The notes beneath the pieces are model-generated. The model did no database searches and was not told where the DNA came from. It was given only the letters and a program-made list of their open reading frames with translations. Below, piece by piece: positions 48,101 to 59,970 of a stretch of 64,000 nucleotides of DNA (positions within the stretch are counted from its first letter, which is position 1; every line of letters starts with the position of its first letter). Source of the DNA: Adiantum capillus-veneris. Lineage: Eukaryota; Streptophyta; Polypodiopsida; Polypodiales; Pteridaceae. The DNA is taken from NCBI GenBank assembly GCA_014529385.2, contig CM043960.1:125703043-125767042 (forward strand), given 5' to 3'. Both the position numbers and the translations under genes were made by a program.

Positions 48101-51100
48101 TGAATCGGACGAGATTTCTGGCGTGAAACCTCTCCGAATTCACCTGTTCCTGCGGGGGGATTAGCCGCTAGCTAATCCAGTACCTGTGCAAGAGGCTCTT
48201 GCCTCGGCAATCGCGCATGAACCCACACAACTGTACATTGGTCAAATGAAGAGCCCGCTAGAGGGGCATAACATACTGCCAAAGGGGAGAGAGAGGGCAG
48301 TGCGTAGCGTGCAGGGCATCACTCCTGGCACCGCACTGTGCATAAGAGGGAAAGCAAGCACTCCATAGCTCTTAACCTGTGACAAAACTGAAAATGAGGC
48401 TCTCCCCCTCCTAAATTCAGCGCCACTTCTTGTTGCATGAGGCAAGTGCACCAGAAGGTGCCACTTGGCACATTTATAAGCATTTTCCCGTTTCGGGGTT
48501 GCCGTCTAAAAATATCCCAACCGGTTGCCCAGTTGACTTCACGGCAGAGCAAGAAAATGTTCCCCTTGTCATTCCGGAGGTAATGACGTCAACACATTTT
48601 CAGGTCCCAAAATAGCAGTTCCCTAAATTTTAGGAGATGCTGCCATTGTATCTTTCTAGGTCATCCGACCCTCTTTGTACACTGTGGCCACATCTAGAAC
48701 TGAAATGTAGCCTCTGTAGCAAAGGATTCCACTTTGGCTAGTCAATGACCCCACTTGGCTAACCATAGTCCTTGTCCAACTTTAGTGCTCTCTTGCCCTC
48801 AGGCCTGGACTCCCTCTGGACAGTTCCACACTAGCTATGCAATGCAGGGCAGTTAGATTTCCCGAGGGGTGTTTCCAAAAAGTGAAAGTAAATAGATAAT
48901 AAGAAAGAAATCAACAAAAAGGATAAATAGTAGTCACACGCTGGTGACAGAGACATACTATGAACCATGAGTATAATAGCTCGAGCCTCTTTGTAGGTTG
49001 TGTGGATTGTGTGTGGAGACATACTATGAACCATGAGTTTGACAGCTTGAGCGTCTGTGAACACTTTGTAGGGTGCGGGGATTGTGTGTGGATGCTTGAT
49101 TATAGGCAAGTCAGCATAGGGAAGTAGTAGTAGGATAGACACCACTGAGAGAAGTATTTGAGGAAGAGGAATCTGATGCATTTGTTGGATGGACTAAAGT
49201 AGTGGGAAAAATTGTCGGAGCCGTAGAGAGGCGCTTTCGACGTCACCGTGGGGTTGATGCTACGAAAAGTACCAAATAGTGTAGGTTCTATGCCTGACGG
49301 AGGTCTCCACTCATGAGGAAGGGAGCATTTTGGGTGGTGCCTAAAATAGTATCTTAAATGAGAGAGCCATGTATATCCAGCAATGGCGAATCTGATTGAA
49401 GTCGAGTCTTCTTGTAGGTACGGGTCGTAGGAGGTGGTTGAAACTTGAGTCCCTCCCTCCTTTGAGGAAGTACCAATTGAAGAGGCTTTGCCTTTCGGTT
49501 TATGCTTTGGCACATTTCTTCTTTGCATTTTTGAATGGCATCCTGTAGAGGATCGCCTTGCCATTTTGCTTCTTCATGTTCGAGAGCCGCAATAGGAGAG
49601 GGAGAGGGAGAAATAGAGAAAGTTCTTGAGAGAGAGAGAAATCCTCACTATGTGTATAGGTGTTTCCACATTATGCATACATGCTTATTCCACATTTGTC
49701 TACAATCTTTGCAATTTTGAACCATACTACACATATAGGTGTTCCCACATCATACCTGATTATTCCACACTTGAGAGAGACCCAAGAGCAATACTCAATA
49801 ACTTGAGTGTGTTGATACAACTAGATAATCAGAATGGGGGGGCAAGGGTCACCTTTCTACTAGTAGTGACCTAGAGCTATGTAAAAAGGCGACGCCCCAA
49901 TTTAGGGCTGGCCTAGCTCTAATAAAACTGCCACATCATCAAAATAATGACAAGGGCCGGGGGAAGCTTTAGGGCGACTCAAGAAGAGTTCCTCTATGAA
50001 GACACTTCAGCAGAGTATCCAGGCTGAGGCAACCTAAAACACTCATTGTTTCTCTCTCGAACATAGTTATTAAGTGTACCAAGAAGAGCTCCTCTATGAA
50101 GCCACTTCAGCAGAGTATCCAGGCTGACGCAACCTAAAACGTTCATTGTTTCTCTCTCGAACATAGTTATTAAGTGTACCATTTTCTCCTGAGCCATCCT
50201 TTGTTCCTTTGACGTTGCGCCAAGGCTCTCTATCCTCCTTATGAGGGGTTTTTCCCCTAGCTATCTCCATTTTGCATCGTTTTAGAGTTTTATCCTTGCT
50301 CCTCATGGTTCTTATGCAGTTTTTCCTCAGCCCTTGTACTGGTTGTGTGGCTTGTTATTATATTGGCCAACTCTGTTTCGACTGTCTCGCAGGCATTGCT
50401 GGTGGTGGAAGAAAAAGCTCATCACAAACCAACCGGTACCATGTTAAAAACCGTTTTTTTGGGAAGGAGTATACTTAGCCTAAACATAGGTGAGGGTCAG
50501 GAAACAAAGGATGGCTCAGGAGAACATGGTGGAAGAAAAGCTCAGCACAAACCAACCTGTACCCTGTAGAAAACCGTTCTTTGGGAAGGAGTATACTTAG
50601 TCTAAACATAGGTGAGGGTCGTCATTACAACAAAATGTTGCAACACTGGTTGAATCAAGTAGCTGGAAGTACACACTGGAAGAGCAAAGCCACCGAAGAG
50701 AGGACCTTTAACACTATGAGAGAAGGGAGGTGGGCCTGTTAACTATTGAAAGCTAGGCACCCAACAAGGTGGAACGAGAAACAAGAATTCCCTAGGAAGT
50801 CCGAGAAGAGAGGAAGGAAGAAAGATATATCTCTCTATATACTAAACGACGGTGAGCCGCCAAAAAACGGTTGGGAGCTCATCATCCGCAACGTGTCCCT
50901 CTCCCCCCTCTCCCCTGTCTGGAAGACGGGTCACACACTCGTTAACATAAGTTTAGGCCAGAACGCCCATGAGGCTAGAACAAGGCACAACTTATCTAGT
51001 GTCACAATTGATGAAGCGAAATCCCTAGCTTGAAAATTAAACAAAAAGCTTCCTACTAATGACTCTGAAGCTGTAGGCTACAACTGGCAAGTTGCGGTAG

Positions 51101-53202
51101 TGTCTGCTTAGCACAGAATCTATATCAAGGGTTGGCTTGTGAGGGAGAAATTGTTGGTCATCATGCATTACTGACCCCATGGTGGGTAATGATGACTTGA
51201 ATTTGGTGATGATGAGGAAGGTTTAAGCGAGGTTCTTATAGTCGTGGACTCCTCGCTCTACAATCACCAATTGGCCATGCCCCAGTGTTACTCCTTACCA
51301 TCAGCAGATGCCGGTACCTGACACTACTCGACATCCTTGAACAATCCCTAGAGGCAATGCAAAACAGTGCCTCAATGTGGGATAATTCTCAACATGCAGC
51401 AGTAGAAGCATGAAGGACTTATCAAGGCAGCTGTGAAGAGAAATGGGAGACCAGTGAAAGCCAAGGATCCGTCAGCCACCTCACCATGAGAGGAACCCAG
51501 TCCTCCGTGACTAACCTTGCTTGGCCTGGGGCAGGCAATTGAGAAGTAGCAGCAGATCACACAGGACGGGGCAAAAAGGGGCTTCCGATTGTCTCACAAT
51601 GCACCTGCACAAGCCAACACAGGATTCACACAACCAAGCACGCGCGCGCCACCCCCCACTTCCTCAGACACGCATGCATGTGTGTGTGCGGCGTGCGTGC
51701 ATGCACAGACACATGCAAACAAAGACGGACCTGGGGGCCAGGGGCACAAAGGTGATGCAAAGACAATTCATTTCCATCATAACACGAGACACCGGCCCAA
51801 ACCCACATACATGCTTCACAACCAAGGATGCAAACACAGAAGGACCAAGCATGCAAACACACACACACAGGCCAACCATGGCAGGGCCATCACTCACATG
51901 CCAGTCACCTTTAGAGACACATACATCACAGAGAAGCCACACACTCATTCAACCACACACCTGACAGACATGGACTCTCATAAACATGCGCACATACACA
52001 TTTCTTAGGCACGGGTACACATTGGGACCCCACAAACACACTGAGATTAGAGACATACATAGACGGCGTGTGCAGGGAAACTGCATAGGACCAGAGGGCT
52101 CCTGCATCTATAAACCACATGTTCAAGTATTGTAGCTTGTTATGTGCAGATTTGGTGATCTGTGGCATTAGCACCTTGGCTCCAACACTAAGTCTGTATT
52201 TATAATGTGCACAGGCAATCTTGACATCTAATAATGCTAGGAGCAAGAGTGAGAGATTTATTATTCAACCAAAGGAGATCGCCTTCAAATTGCCACCTAA
52301 TTTGCCAAGGCAGCAACAGCGAGAAGGGGGAAGAAATGAGGTCCATGCATTGCCTCCAGATGGAGCCCAACCAGAGATTGCAGTGCCTAACTTAACCTGG
52401 GCAGGATTATTGGACAGAAAACCTCGAGACGAAGGCCCTAATGCTGTACGGACTCGTCCACCTTTGTCACGAAGTATAAGGCACACCACAACAATGCCTG
52501 ATTTTTCGAACATCACAGCACTGGGGAGTTATGCGACACAACACCAAGGATCTGGTCTCTCCAAACTCTCAACGCTCGTGGCAACGAGAAACAATCGAAG
52601 CCAAGAGTTACAGCAGGATGGCTTTGAGTTAAAATCAAGCGAGAGGTTTTCTGACAGAAGAGCTATGAAAGCTGGACCAATGAGGCCAGCTCACTTGGTC
52701 AGGGGAATTGATGGTTTAAATGCACAAGAGCATGCAGGCCATGAAAGGGATAACAAAACTGTAAGAGTTGCTCAATTGCGTCCATTGTGAAGATGTGAAA
52801 TAATCAATAATGGGCAGTATGTTGTTCTAATGCTACAAAGTGGTTGCTTCTTGACAGGGATTAAGTGGTTTAACTTCAAGAATACATATTTCAGGGCCGT
52901 TGCTCACCAAGTCTGCAGATGTAGAGCGCATTATGCATGAGCATGACAGCCATATGCAGAAGGCGTTTCGCAGGGCACGGCATGGAAGGGATAAGAAAGG
53001 GGAGTTGCAGGCATTTGGGGACAAAGGGGCAAATGAAAGCATGCGAGATGGTGGTTATAAGGACAGGTATGAGACATCAATGGCTAACGATGGTCACTCC
53101 AAATATCGGCCTCGCATGCTTGGAGAAACCAGTAAAATGAAGAAGGATGCGGAAGTTATGCCTGAGATGTATGATTATCATCACGAGTTGCAGTACTTGT
53201 AA
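43163..53202 (+). CDS. CDK-like Ser/Thr protein kinase (plant CDKC/CRK-type, IBS1-like), 8 secure exons
   Basis: Exons: 43163-43356, 43626-43910, 43989-44306, 44504-44731, 44839-44936, 45010-45121, 52215-52760 and 52858-53202 (TAA stop). All have GT-AG introns and matching phases, giving ~709 residues plus the N-terminus. The pre-kinase signature is GWPDWLVAVAGEALKGW and RRANSFEKIDK. The kinase domain has glycine loop IGQGTYSNVYKA, Lys in VALKKVRF, HRDIKGSNLLL, DFGLATFF and TLWYRPPELLLGA. C-terminal parts are FFNTKPFACEPACLPKYVP, a low-complexity middle exon, and a last exon with SGPLLTKSADVERIMHEHD and a basic helix typical of the family. It would phosphorylate Ser/Thr substrates, probably partnered by a cyclin; the IBS1-type role in stress priming is known only from Arabidopsis relatives. 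Exons are uninterrupted, so it is probably functional. Confidence 0.92.
45159..45185 (+). repeat. Poly-C run, 27 nt
   Basis: Uninterrupted C after (CT)n, followed by A-rich AAAAAT repeats to about 45230; inside the large kinase intron. Confidence 0.95.
46440..47400 (-). pseudogene. Copia gag-protease remnant inside the kinase intron
   Basis: Minus-strand pieces in order: 47393-47169 (IGEFSMINRQLECDS and HKLPGKLPSSFEIF, copia Gag core), 47245-46811 (Lys-rich tract and a decayed knuckle, WSFCGKNSLEEKYF, where the second Cys and His are lost), and 46713-46462 (HIGDDSTLLVIGVGNI and NYVLHMPKLTTSLFS, the post-protease conserved region). The protease active-site segment is not evident. No LTRs were found. 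It is antisense to the host gene and old. Confidence 0.7.
48951..49091 (+). repeat. Tandem duplication, ~65-76 bp units
   Basis: GAGACATACTATGAACCATG starts at 48951 and again at 49016. Both units end near GATTGTGTGTGG, and the second carries an extra ~11 bp. Confidence 0.75.
49981..50180 (+). repeat. Tandem duplication, exact 100 bp period
   Basis: Units 49981-50080 and 50081-50180 both start AAGAAGAG and end TTAAGTGTACC, with about five mismatches. No indel is seen. Confidence 0.9.
50404..50620 (+). repeat. Tandem duplication, ~124 bp period
   Basis: GGTGGAAGAAAA at 50404 and 50528. The shared text runs through GGGAAGGAGTATACTTAG to AAACATAGGTGAGGGTC. The second copy is shorter. Confidence 0.8.
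50950..51290 (+). repeat. Diverged dispersed repeat, copy 1 (in kinase intron)
   Basis: It shares with 53770-54110 an ordered set of motifs: CTAGAACAAGG, GAAGCTNTAGGCT, GCAAGTTG, and GTCGTGGA followed by CTCGCTCTACAA. Identity is moderate. No coding capacity is recognised. Confidence 0.6.
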
Positions 53203-53460
53203 CATAAAGGTGATTATCGATGCCAATGCTAGGGAGGAGCAGGGTTGCTGGGCTGCGGGGCAAGCCGCTTTTTTATGAGAACGGCGTGCTTCATATATCC
53301 GTAGGAGTAAAAGAAGCATTGGTATGAGATAGGGGAAGTAATTGTGTGAGGTATATACTTGTGTTCATGGCAAGAAAGCCATTAATGTAACCACGAATTA
53401 TTTGCAGGATGATGAGAAGTCCTGCTTGTCACATTGCTTATCATAGTTCAATACCCGCAG
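53203..53460 (+). other. Probable 3' UTR of the kinase gene
   Basis: Unique sequence after the TAA at 53200-53202. The polyadenylation site cannot be placed by eye. Confidence 0.45.
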
Positions 53461-53769
53461 TGGCCTGTTACGTCAGAGTAGTTCAACTAGGAGCAGAGAA
53501 ATCAGTCAGGCCACTTGAATACCTGTTTTTCTTGTAATCAAATGATTGACAAACCAGTCTACAATTTATTGCACAAGCAGAAGTCCAATCTATTTTAGCA
53601 TTTGCAATGTTTGCTTATGAGCTTAGGTTCACTCTTCAAGCACATCACATTTTCTGAAGAGAGAGTGCTTGGCATGGTTCATTTTTTCAAAGACCAACAA
53701 TGATAAGGCAATGCAGTTTCATAGAAAGAAAGAAAGAAAGAAAGAAAAATTTACTTCTCTTAAAGGGTA

Positions 53770-54110
53770 AAACGGCCCATACGACTAGAACAAGGTACAA
53801 TTAATGTTAATATCTCGCATCATAAACTCCCAGAGAAAAGGGAAGCATTAGCCAGGCTGAATTCCTAGCTAAAGTAGAAAAGACGATTCTCCTGAAAGAC
53901 ATTGAAGCTTTAGGCTGTAATTAGCAAGTTGTAGGAATCTCTCCATGGACTGGCTCAAGAGGAAGAGGCTGTTAAAATCGCCATGCAATTGGTGGATGGT
54001 GAGCAATGACGGCTCAAATGTACCAATGGTGAAGATGTTGTAAGCAAGGTCCTCGTGGTCGTGGATGTCTCGCTCTACAAATGACAATGGCCTTGTCCAA
54101 CATGGTTCCT
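53770..54110 (+). repeat. Diverged dispersed repeat, copy 2 (downstream of kinase gene)
   Basis: Counterpart of 50950-51290, preceded by an AAAG tract (53728-53748). Same order of conserved words. Confidence 0.6.
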
Positions 54111-54693
54111 CTAATCTACGACGAGGTAAATTAGTGGTTAAGGATGTGGAACCTATTGGAGATGTATTTCTCTCGTCCCTCCCAAGTTATTCTTTCTGTG
54201 ATGCCTAAGCTCCAATTAGAAGAGTCCAGGACAACTTTAATCCAAGTACATGATCTGTTGCAATGGTCCAAACAAAGCCTTCTTGCCTCCCTTGAATCTC
54301 ATAATAGACAACACAATGGTGTATGTAGTGGCCACCTTCTGATGACATTTAGCATATGCGATCTTCTCGTGATAGACCCTCATGTATACCTGTCCCTAAT
54401 CTCAGTGCTCTTAGAAGAGGGCTTTTTTTGGCACTCAATGTTGTATGCCAAGACTTTCAGGCGGATGGCTTTATATGGCCTCACTATCAATACACTCCCT
54501 CCTTTTGAATAGAGGCTACTGTGATGGATGACAACATATGGAAAGGCTGCTTGTGCAAATGATTTCTTACATGATTTGAAGCAACTCTGCATGAGGCTTT
54601 TCAAGAGAAAGGGACTGTTGATGCAGAGGTTTTTGTAAAAAGGCTATGGTTTTCTCAAATCTTGCCATGTGGGTGGAAAGAAATAGTAAGAGG

Positions 54694-54743
<50 letters not shown>

Positions 54744-54930
54744 GTTTGAAGAGGTAATAGGTGCCTTGTTTTGCCTGAGCATAAGCTTACATGTTGAAAC
54801 CATGTATGCCAGGTTAAGATCAGATTCTAGATTGAATGCGCGATTTAAAAGTAAACCCTATTACAATGGAAGATGAATGTAAATCCAAAGAACAATACAT
54901 GGTGGTTTTCTTCTTGTTAATTTAAGTAAT

Positions 54931-54974
<44 letters not shown>

Positions 54975-55534
54975 GCTTTATTACCTTATAGATATAGAGG
55001 TTGCATGGGATAACAAACTTTGTTTGGAAACCATGCAAACCAATAATGCTAGAAACCATAGAGCAAGCTGTAGCAAGCTTATCCATTCATAGAGAGAGAG
55101 AAAGATTATGAAAGAGGCCTTAGAATAAGTTATAAAGGGTGACTTGTTGAAATGTATACTGATTCACATGTGTCTTAGCCAAACATTGGAGGCAAAATTG
55201 GCCATATGCTTTGCTGTAATCCCAAATTCTCTCAAAGCTCTTTTTTTTGAAGGAAAGAAGTGTGCATGAATTTTTCTCTTAAAGAAGCTATCTTGCATTT
55301 GGACAGTTTCTTCGAAGATATGAATACTTTCAACTAGTAATGCGAAAAGTGGCATGTGCATAATAGCTAGTGTAGTGGACAATTATACACCCATAATTGC
55401 AAATTGAATCTCAATTGACAAGCTCCATAACTTGGTGTTAAGGCATGAAGGTGACCAAGTGATATACAAATAGCAATATACATGTCACACACACAAACTA
55501 ATTAAATTGAATGCGAAGTGGCTCAAAGGAAATC
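54111..55534. other. Intergenic with two (CT)n tracts
   Basis: CT tracts lie at about 54699-54742 and 54938-54971. An open frame at 54144-54512 has no recognisable domain and I do not call it a gene. Nothing else is seen. Confidence 0.55.
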
Positions 55535-56060
55535 TATTATAAAATCTAATATCTAACTTTACCAAATGATTTTCTCATATTAAACTGATCATTTAATATG
55601 AGAAGATAAAAGGGGAACAAGAGTTAGAATATAGATATGTGCTTCTAGACCTATCTTAGCAGGGGACCAAAAGCTGATTTTTGTATCGCAATAGGGGTCC
55701 AAAAGGAGATGGTCTACCAAAGAGCAATGTGCAATAAGTGATTCTAAACTTATCTCAGCAGGGGACCAAGAGGAGAGATGGTTATATCTTAATAAGGGTC
55801 CAAAAGGAGATATTCTATCAAAGAGCAACGTGCATCTAATGGAGCTTAAAAGACCTTAGGGTTAGCTTCACTAAAACCTCCAAAGATTAGTGTTAAAAGA
55901 TCTTAGAACTAGGGCCTTTAGGTACTTTAGATCTTAGGCAAGGTAGGCATGTGCTTAAGGTGCTTAATGACTAAGGTGTTTGAGGTGCTTGTCGTGCTTG
56001 ATAACCAAGGTGCTTGAGGTGCTTGTCGTGCTTGATTACCAAGGTGCTTGAGGTGTGCAT
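55535..56060 (+). repeat. Chromovirus 5' LTR, 3' truncated
   Basis: Matches the start of the 58819 repeat but with TATTATAAAATC in place of TGTTATAAATTC. It includes two ~110 bp sub-repeats (ACCTATCTTAGCAGGGGACC / ACTTATCTCAGCAGGGGACC) and an AAGGTGCTTGAGGTGCTTGT minisatellite at 55960-56055, then breaks into RT sequence. Confidence 0.75.
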
Positions 56061-56084
56061 GAATTAGTGGAAAAAGGGATGGTG

Positions 56085-57312
56085 AGGCCCAACTCCTCTC
56101 CATTCTATTCACTAGTACTTTTACTAAAGAAGAAAGATGACACGTATCACATGCATGTCGACTATAGAGCACTAAATAGGATCACTATATATAAAAAAAA
56201 TATTTTTCGTGCTACGGATAGAATATCTATTTGATAAGCTACAAGTTTTGGCCTGACAAATGCTCTAGCCGCATTCAAATTCATGATGGACAAAAATCTT
56301 TAGGCCACTCAAATTCGCTTGAAGAGTACAAGAGACACCTCCAGGTAATCTTTCAAGTTGTGAGAGAGAATAAGCTTTTCATTAATAATAAAAAAAGTGA
56401 ATTTTTCCTACGAGAGATTTAATATTTAGGTCACATTATCTCTAAAGATGGCACTCGTATGGATCCAACAAAGTTAGAGGTAATAAAAGGATGGCCTAAT
56501 CCAAGGAATCTATAGGAGATACAAAACTTTATAGGTATGTGTGCATACTATAGACGCTTCATAGAAAAATTCTCGTTAATAGTAAGGTCCATTACATGAC
56601 TTAATGAAAAAGAACGTTAAGTATTCATGGACTGCAAAAGAGCAAGAAGCTTTTGAGAAGCTTAAGGAGAAGCTTAACTCTCAACTTCTACTCACACTAC
56701 TGGATCTCTCAAAACCATTTCAGGTCCAATGTGATGCTTGTGGTGATTTCCTTGGAGCTATTTTGCTTCAAGACGGGCATGCCATAGCATATGAGAGTCG
56801 AATACTCAACTCCAATAAGCAAGTATTGAGAAAATACGAAAAAGAGCTACTAGCCATTCTATATGTCCTAGACACGGTGGAAACACTATCTCTTGGGGAC
56901 TCCATTCATCCTACGAACGGATCACAAAGCCTCAAGAACTTGATAACGCAAATCAAGCTCTCCGACAAAAAAACGAGGTAGACAAATTTCTTTGCAATTT
57001 AAATTTCATATTGCTCACATTGTTGGTAAGCATAATCAAGTGGCCGATGCACTTTCACACCGACCAAGGATAAATATGGTGTCAATAGCAACTCACAATG
57101 ATCTATCTTTTATGATAGATGAGAATGCTACTGACCGAGACTTTAAGTATGTAATCACAACCTTTGCATTAGGGAAGAAAAAAGAACCATTCACCTTGGA
57201 GGATGGTTATCTTCTAAACCGCAATAGGCTATGTGTTACTCACCTATACAATAAGAAAGTCATGTTTGAATCCCATGCTTCTCCTTATGCGGGGCAAAGA
57301 GGGATTCCATAA
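56085..57312 (+). pseudogene. Chromovirus RT and RNase H remnant
   Basis: RT begins LVLLLKKKDDTYHMHVDYRA at about 56111. It resumes with HSNSLEEYKRHLQVIFQVVR, a stop, then YLGHIISKDGTRMDP and CAYYRRFIEKFS. The segment that should carry the Tyr-x-Asp-Asp active site is missing. RNase H follows (SKPFQVQCDACGDFLGAILL, KELLAILYVLDTVE), then the linker QFKFHIAHIVGKHNQVADAL (56992 on) and DGYLLNRNRLCV before the integrase. At least three stops and two frame changes are present. Confidence 0.82.
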
Positions 57313-58440
57313 TCTACTATTTGAGGAGTAGAAATGTATTTCTGTTGTCCTACCATGAAAAGTAAACATATGAGAGCATGTTTTAAAATGCGTGGTATGT
57401 CAAAAGTCAAATTTTGATCGAGGGAAGCAACTTGGATTGTTTCAGTTGACAGGCTTAGCAAGAAAACACACTCTATGCCTGTCAAAAAGACTATTAAGGC
57501 ACATCAAACAGTAACTCTCTTCAGATCTCAAATTTTCAAGCAGTAACATGGCTTGCCAACATCCATAATGTCGGACAGAGATCCTAGAATGACTAGTAAT
57601 TTCTGAAAGGGTCTCTTTGAGAATCTATGAATTAGATTACATTTGTCTTTCGGCCTATCATCCACAAAAGGATTACCAAAGTGAAATAACTAATCTAACG
57701 ATTCTTGATCTACTAAAAGCCTATGTCATGGAAGTAGATCAATGTTTTAAATGAGAGAAGTACCTACCTCTTATAGAGTATGCGTACGATGACATTCTAC
57801 ATACTTCTATGGGAAAAGCACCTTTCGAGGTTAAAAAGGGAAGATCCAAAAGTCCCTTACTACTTAAAGTACATGGAAGATCTTCACTGCTGATGAATAT
57901 AGCGAAGACTTACAAGAATCTTTTCCAAAGATGAAAGAGGTTATATCCATCTCATAGCAAAGGCAAAAAGGGCTTCTGTTAATAAGCACAGAAGAGCCTT
58001 AACCTATAAGGAGAATGATTGGGTGTTGCTAAAGTTTCTCAAGGCTCGTCTAAGGCATACTACAAGCAAGAATCCTACAGGCCACCAAGAGTATTATGCT
58101 AAACTAGCAAAAAGATACTAAGGTCCTTTTTAAATTGTTAAGCCAATCAATGAAATGGCTTATCAATTAAAGTTGTCAAGCCATTGTCTCTTGCACAATG
58201 TTTTCCATGGGAGCCTACTTAAGCCTTACAAAGGAGTGCCACCAAAAGAAGCAATGGTTGCAGACCATCCAAAAACCAAAGATCAAGAAGAGGTACTTCA
58301 ATCTGAGTCCATCCTGTGACATGAAGACAAGGTATTAAGAAACGATAAGATTATCCAACGACATCTTATCAAGTTTAAGAATTATCCTTAGATGGATGCA
58401 AGGAACCTAACTCAAGGATAATATGAACCTTGTCAATGCT
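57313..58440 (+). pseudogene. Chromovirus integrase and chromodomain remnant
   Basis: Many stops and shifts, with only patches readable: a decayed HHCC zinc region around 57260-57420, SVDRLSKKTHSMPVKK, a segment INEMAYQLKLSSHCLLHNVF, then a chromodomain-like end EDKVLRNDKIIQRHLIKFKN (about 58323-58390), a stop, and DARNLTQG. In chromoviruses this module targets integration to particular chromatin. Confidence 0.7.
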
Positions 58441-58818
58441 TACAACGATGCCTTATAGTAAGCATATGAAAATACATTTTAAATGAACAATGTTTTCATC
58501 TTTTAAGATTCTCTCTTTCTTTTATTGTGCACAAAATTTAAGAAGTATTCATGCTTAGGATCATGTTTGTGGCGACAACATCTCCCAAACACCAAGTAGA
58601 ACTTGTCACTCTACTTTGGAAGTATGATATGGACTAAAGAGCAGACATGCTTATGGTAGCTAAGTCTTCCGAGCACCAAATGGATTAGTCATCCATTCTA
58701 GAATGATGTCGTAGGGTTGAAAGGGATCCTCTATCCGCTAAGAAACATGGGCTAATGATTAGGGTTTATCTTCTCTACCTCATATTTGAGGACGACCATG
58801 ATTTCAATAGAGAGGTAA

Positions 58819-59970
58819 TGTTATAAATTCTAATATCTAACTTTACCAAATGATTTTCTCATATTAAACTGATCATTTAATACAGGAAGATAAAAAGGGA
58901 ACAAGAGTTAGGATATAGATATGTGCCTCTAGACCTATCTCTGTAAGGGACCAAAAAGAGAGATGGTTGCATCTCAATAAGGGTCCAAAAGGAGATGGTC
59001 TACCAAAGAGCAATGTGAAATAAGTGCTTCTACACTTATCTTAGCAGGGAGCAAGAGGAGAGATGGTTACATCTCCATAGGGGTCCAAAAGGAGATAGTC
59101 TATCAAAGAGCAACGTGCATATAATAGAGCTTCAAAGACCTTAGGGTTAACTTCATTAAAGCCTCCAAAGGTTAGTGTTAAAAGTCTTTAGACCTAGGAT
59201 CTTTAGGTACTTTAGACCTTAGGTAAGCTAGGCGTGTGCTTGTCGTGCTTAGTCATATGCTTGTCGTGCTTAGTCATATGCTTGTCATGCTTAATGGCTA
59301 AGGTGCTTGAGGTGATTAGTCATATGCTTGTCGTGAAGTTAATTACTAAGGTGCCTGAAGTGCTTATTCATGTGCTTGTCGTGATTAATGACTAAGGTGC
59401 TTGAGGTGCTTGTCGTGTTTGATGACTAAGGTGCTTGAGGTGTTCAAGCCAAAGATGAACCCTAAAGGTAGGGACATGAGAGAGATCACTCACACCCACA
59501 CTCAAGGCAAGCCCAAGACTCAAGAGGCATTAATGCCACATGTCAGGCCACTAGCAATATTGCTCTCATAATGTGCCTCAATTTTAGTGGTTGACTTATA
59601 AGAAGGTCTAATGAGAATTTAGATTCAATTGAAATAATTAAAGGGGCAAAGGAGGACACTTGTCCAAATGCTACAATTAATTAACAAAGATCTTTCTCTC
59701 AAAGGGAGAAAGATGGACACTTGTCCAAATGCTACACCCCTTGCTTGTTATGACTAGAGCATGACGCTTACCATCTTCATGGCATCAACAAGGTCTCAAG
59801 AAACACAAAGCATGTTTTATGTCAAGTCTCTCTTCAAGGGAGAATCTATAATACAAAATCCTTTTGGAGGGGAGACGAGCTCTAAGTGAATCCGGTCCTC
59901 AACTGCCGTCAATTACTCTTATTCTCTATCTCTCTTTTTCAAATATTGTTCATGCCAAGCTAACTAGGTA
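58819..59970 (+). repeat. Chromovirus 3' LTR with internal minisatellite
   Basis: It starts TGTTATAAATTC after a purine-rich AATAGAGAGGTAA tract. The first ~620 bp match the left LTR. 59230-59450 is a minisatellite built from GTGCTTGTCGTGCTTAGTCA and AAGGTGCTTGAGGTG. The duplicated text GACACTTGTCCAAATGCTAC at about 59666 and 59713 lies further in. The end position is a guess. Confidence 0.6.

Larger units (their letters stand above)
45122..52214 (+). other. 7.1 kb intron of the kinase gene
   Basis: It has donor GTATGT and acceptor TGTGCACAG, and joins exons in phase 0 between the post-kinase region and the C-terminal region. The other introns in the secure part of the gene are 70-270 bp. 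It holds a CT tract with a 27 nt poly-C run (45159-45185) and an A-rich AAAAAT repeat to 45230, an antisense copia remnant (46440-47400), three tandem duplications (48.9-50.6 kb), one copy of a diverged ~300 bp dispersed repeat (50950-51290) and a CA-rich stretch (51600-52000). The size probably reflects repeat insertion (inference). Confidence 0.85.
55535..59970 (+). mobile_element. Decayed Ty3/gypsy chromovirus
   Basis: Similar direct repeats begin at 55535 and 58819 (ATCTAACTTTACCAAATGAT shared) and contain GGGGTCCAAAAGGAGAT and AAGGTGCTTGAGGTG words; they are the LTRs. Between them lie remnants of RT, RNase H, integrase and a chromodomain on the plus strand. Gag and protease are absent: a deletion joins the left LTR (about 56060) directly to RT. 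The right LTR end is uncertain, somewhere between 59450 and ~59970. Stops and shifts throughout mark it as old. Confidence 0.82.

Noticed and set aside
51521-52008. Two overlapping His/Thr-rich frames of ~140 residues
   Set aside because: They lie in the kinase intron in a CA-rich stretch; composition explains the open frames.
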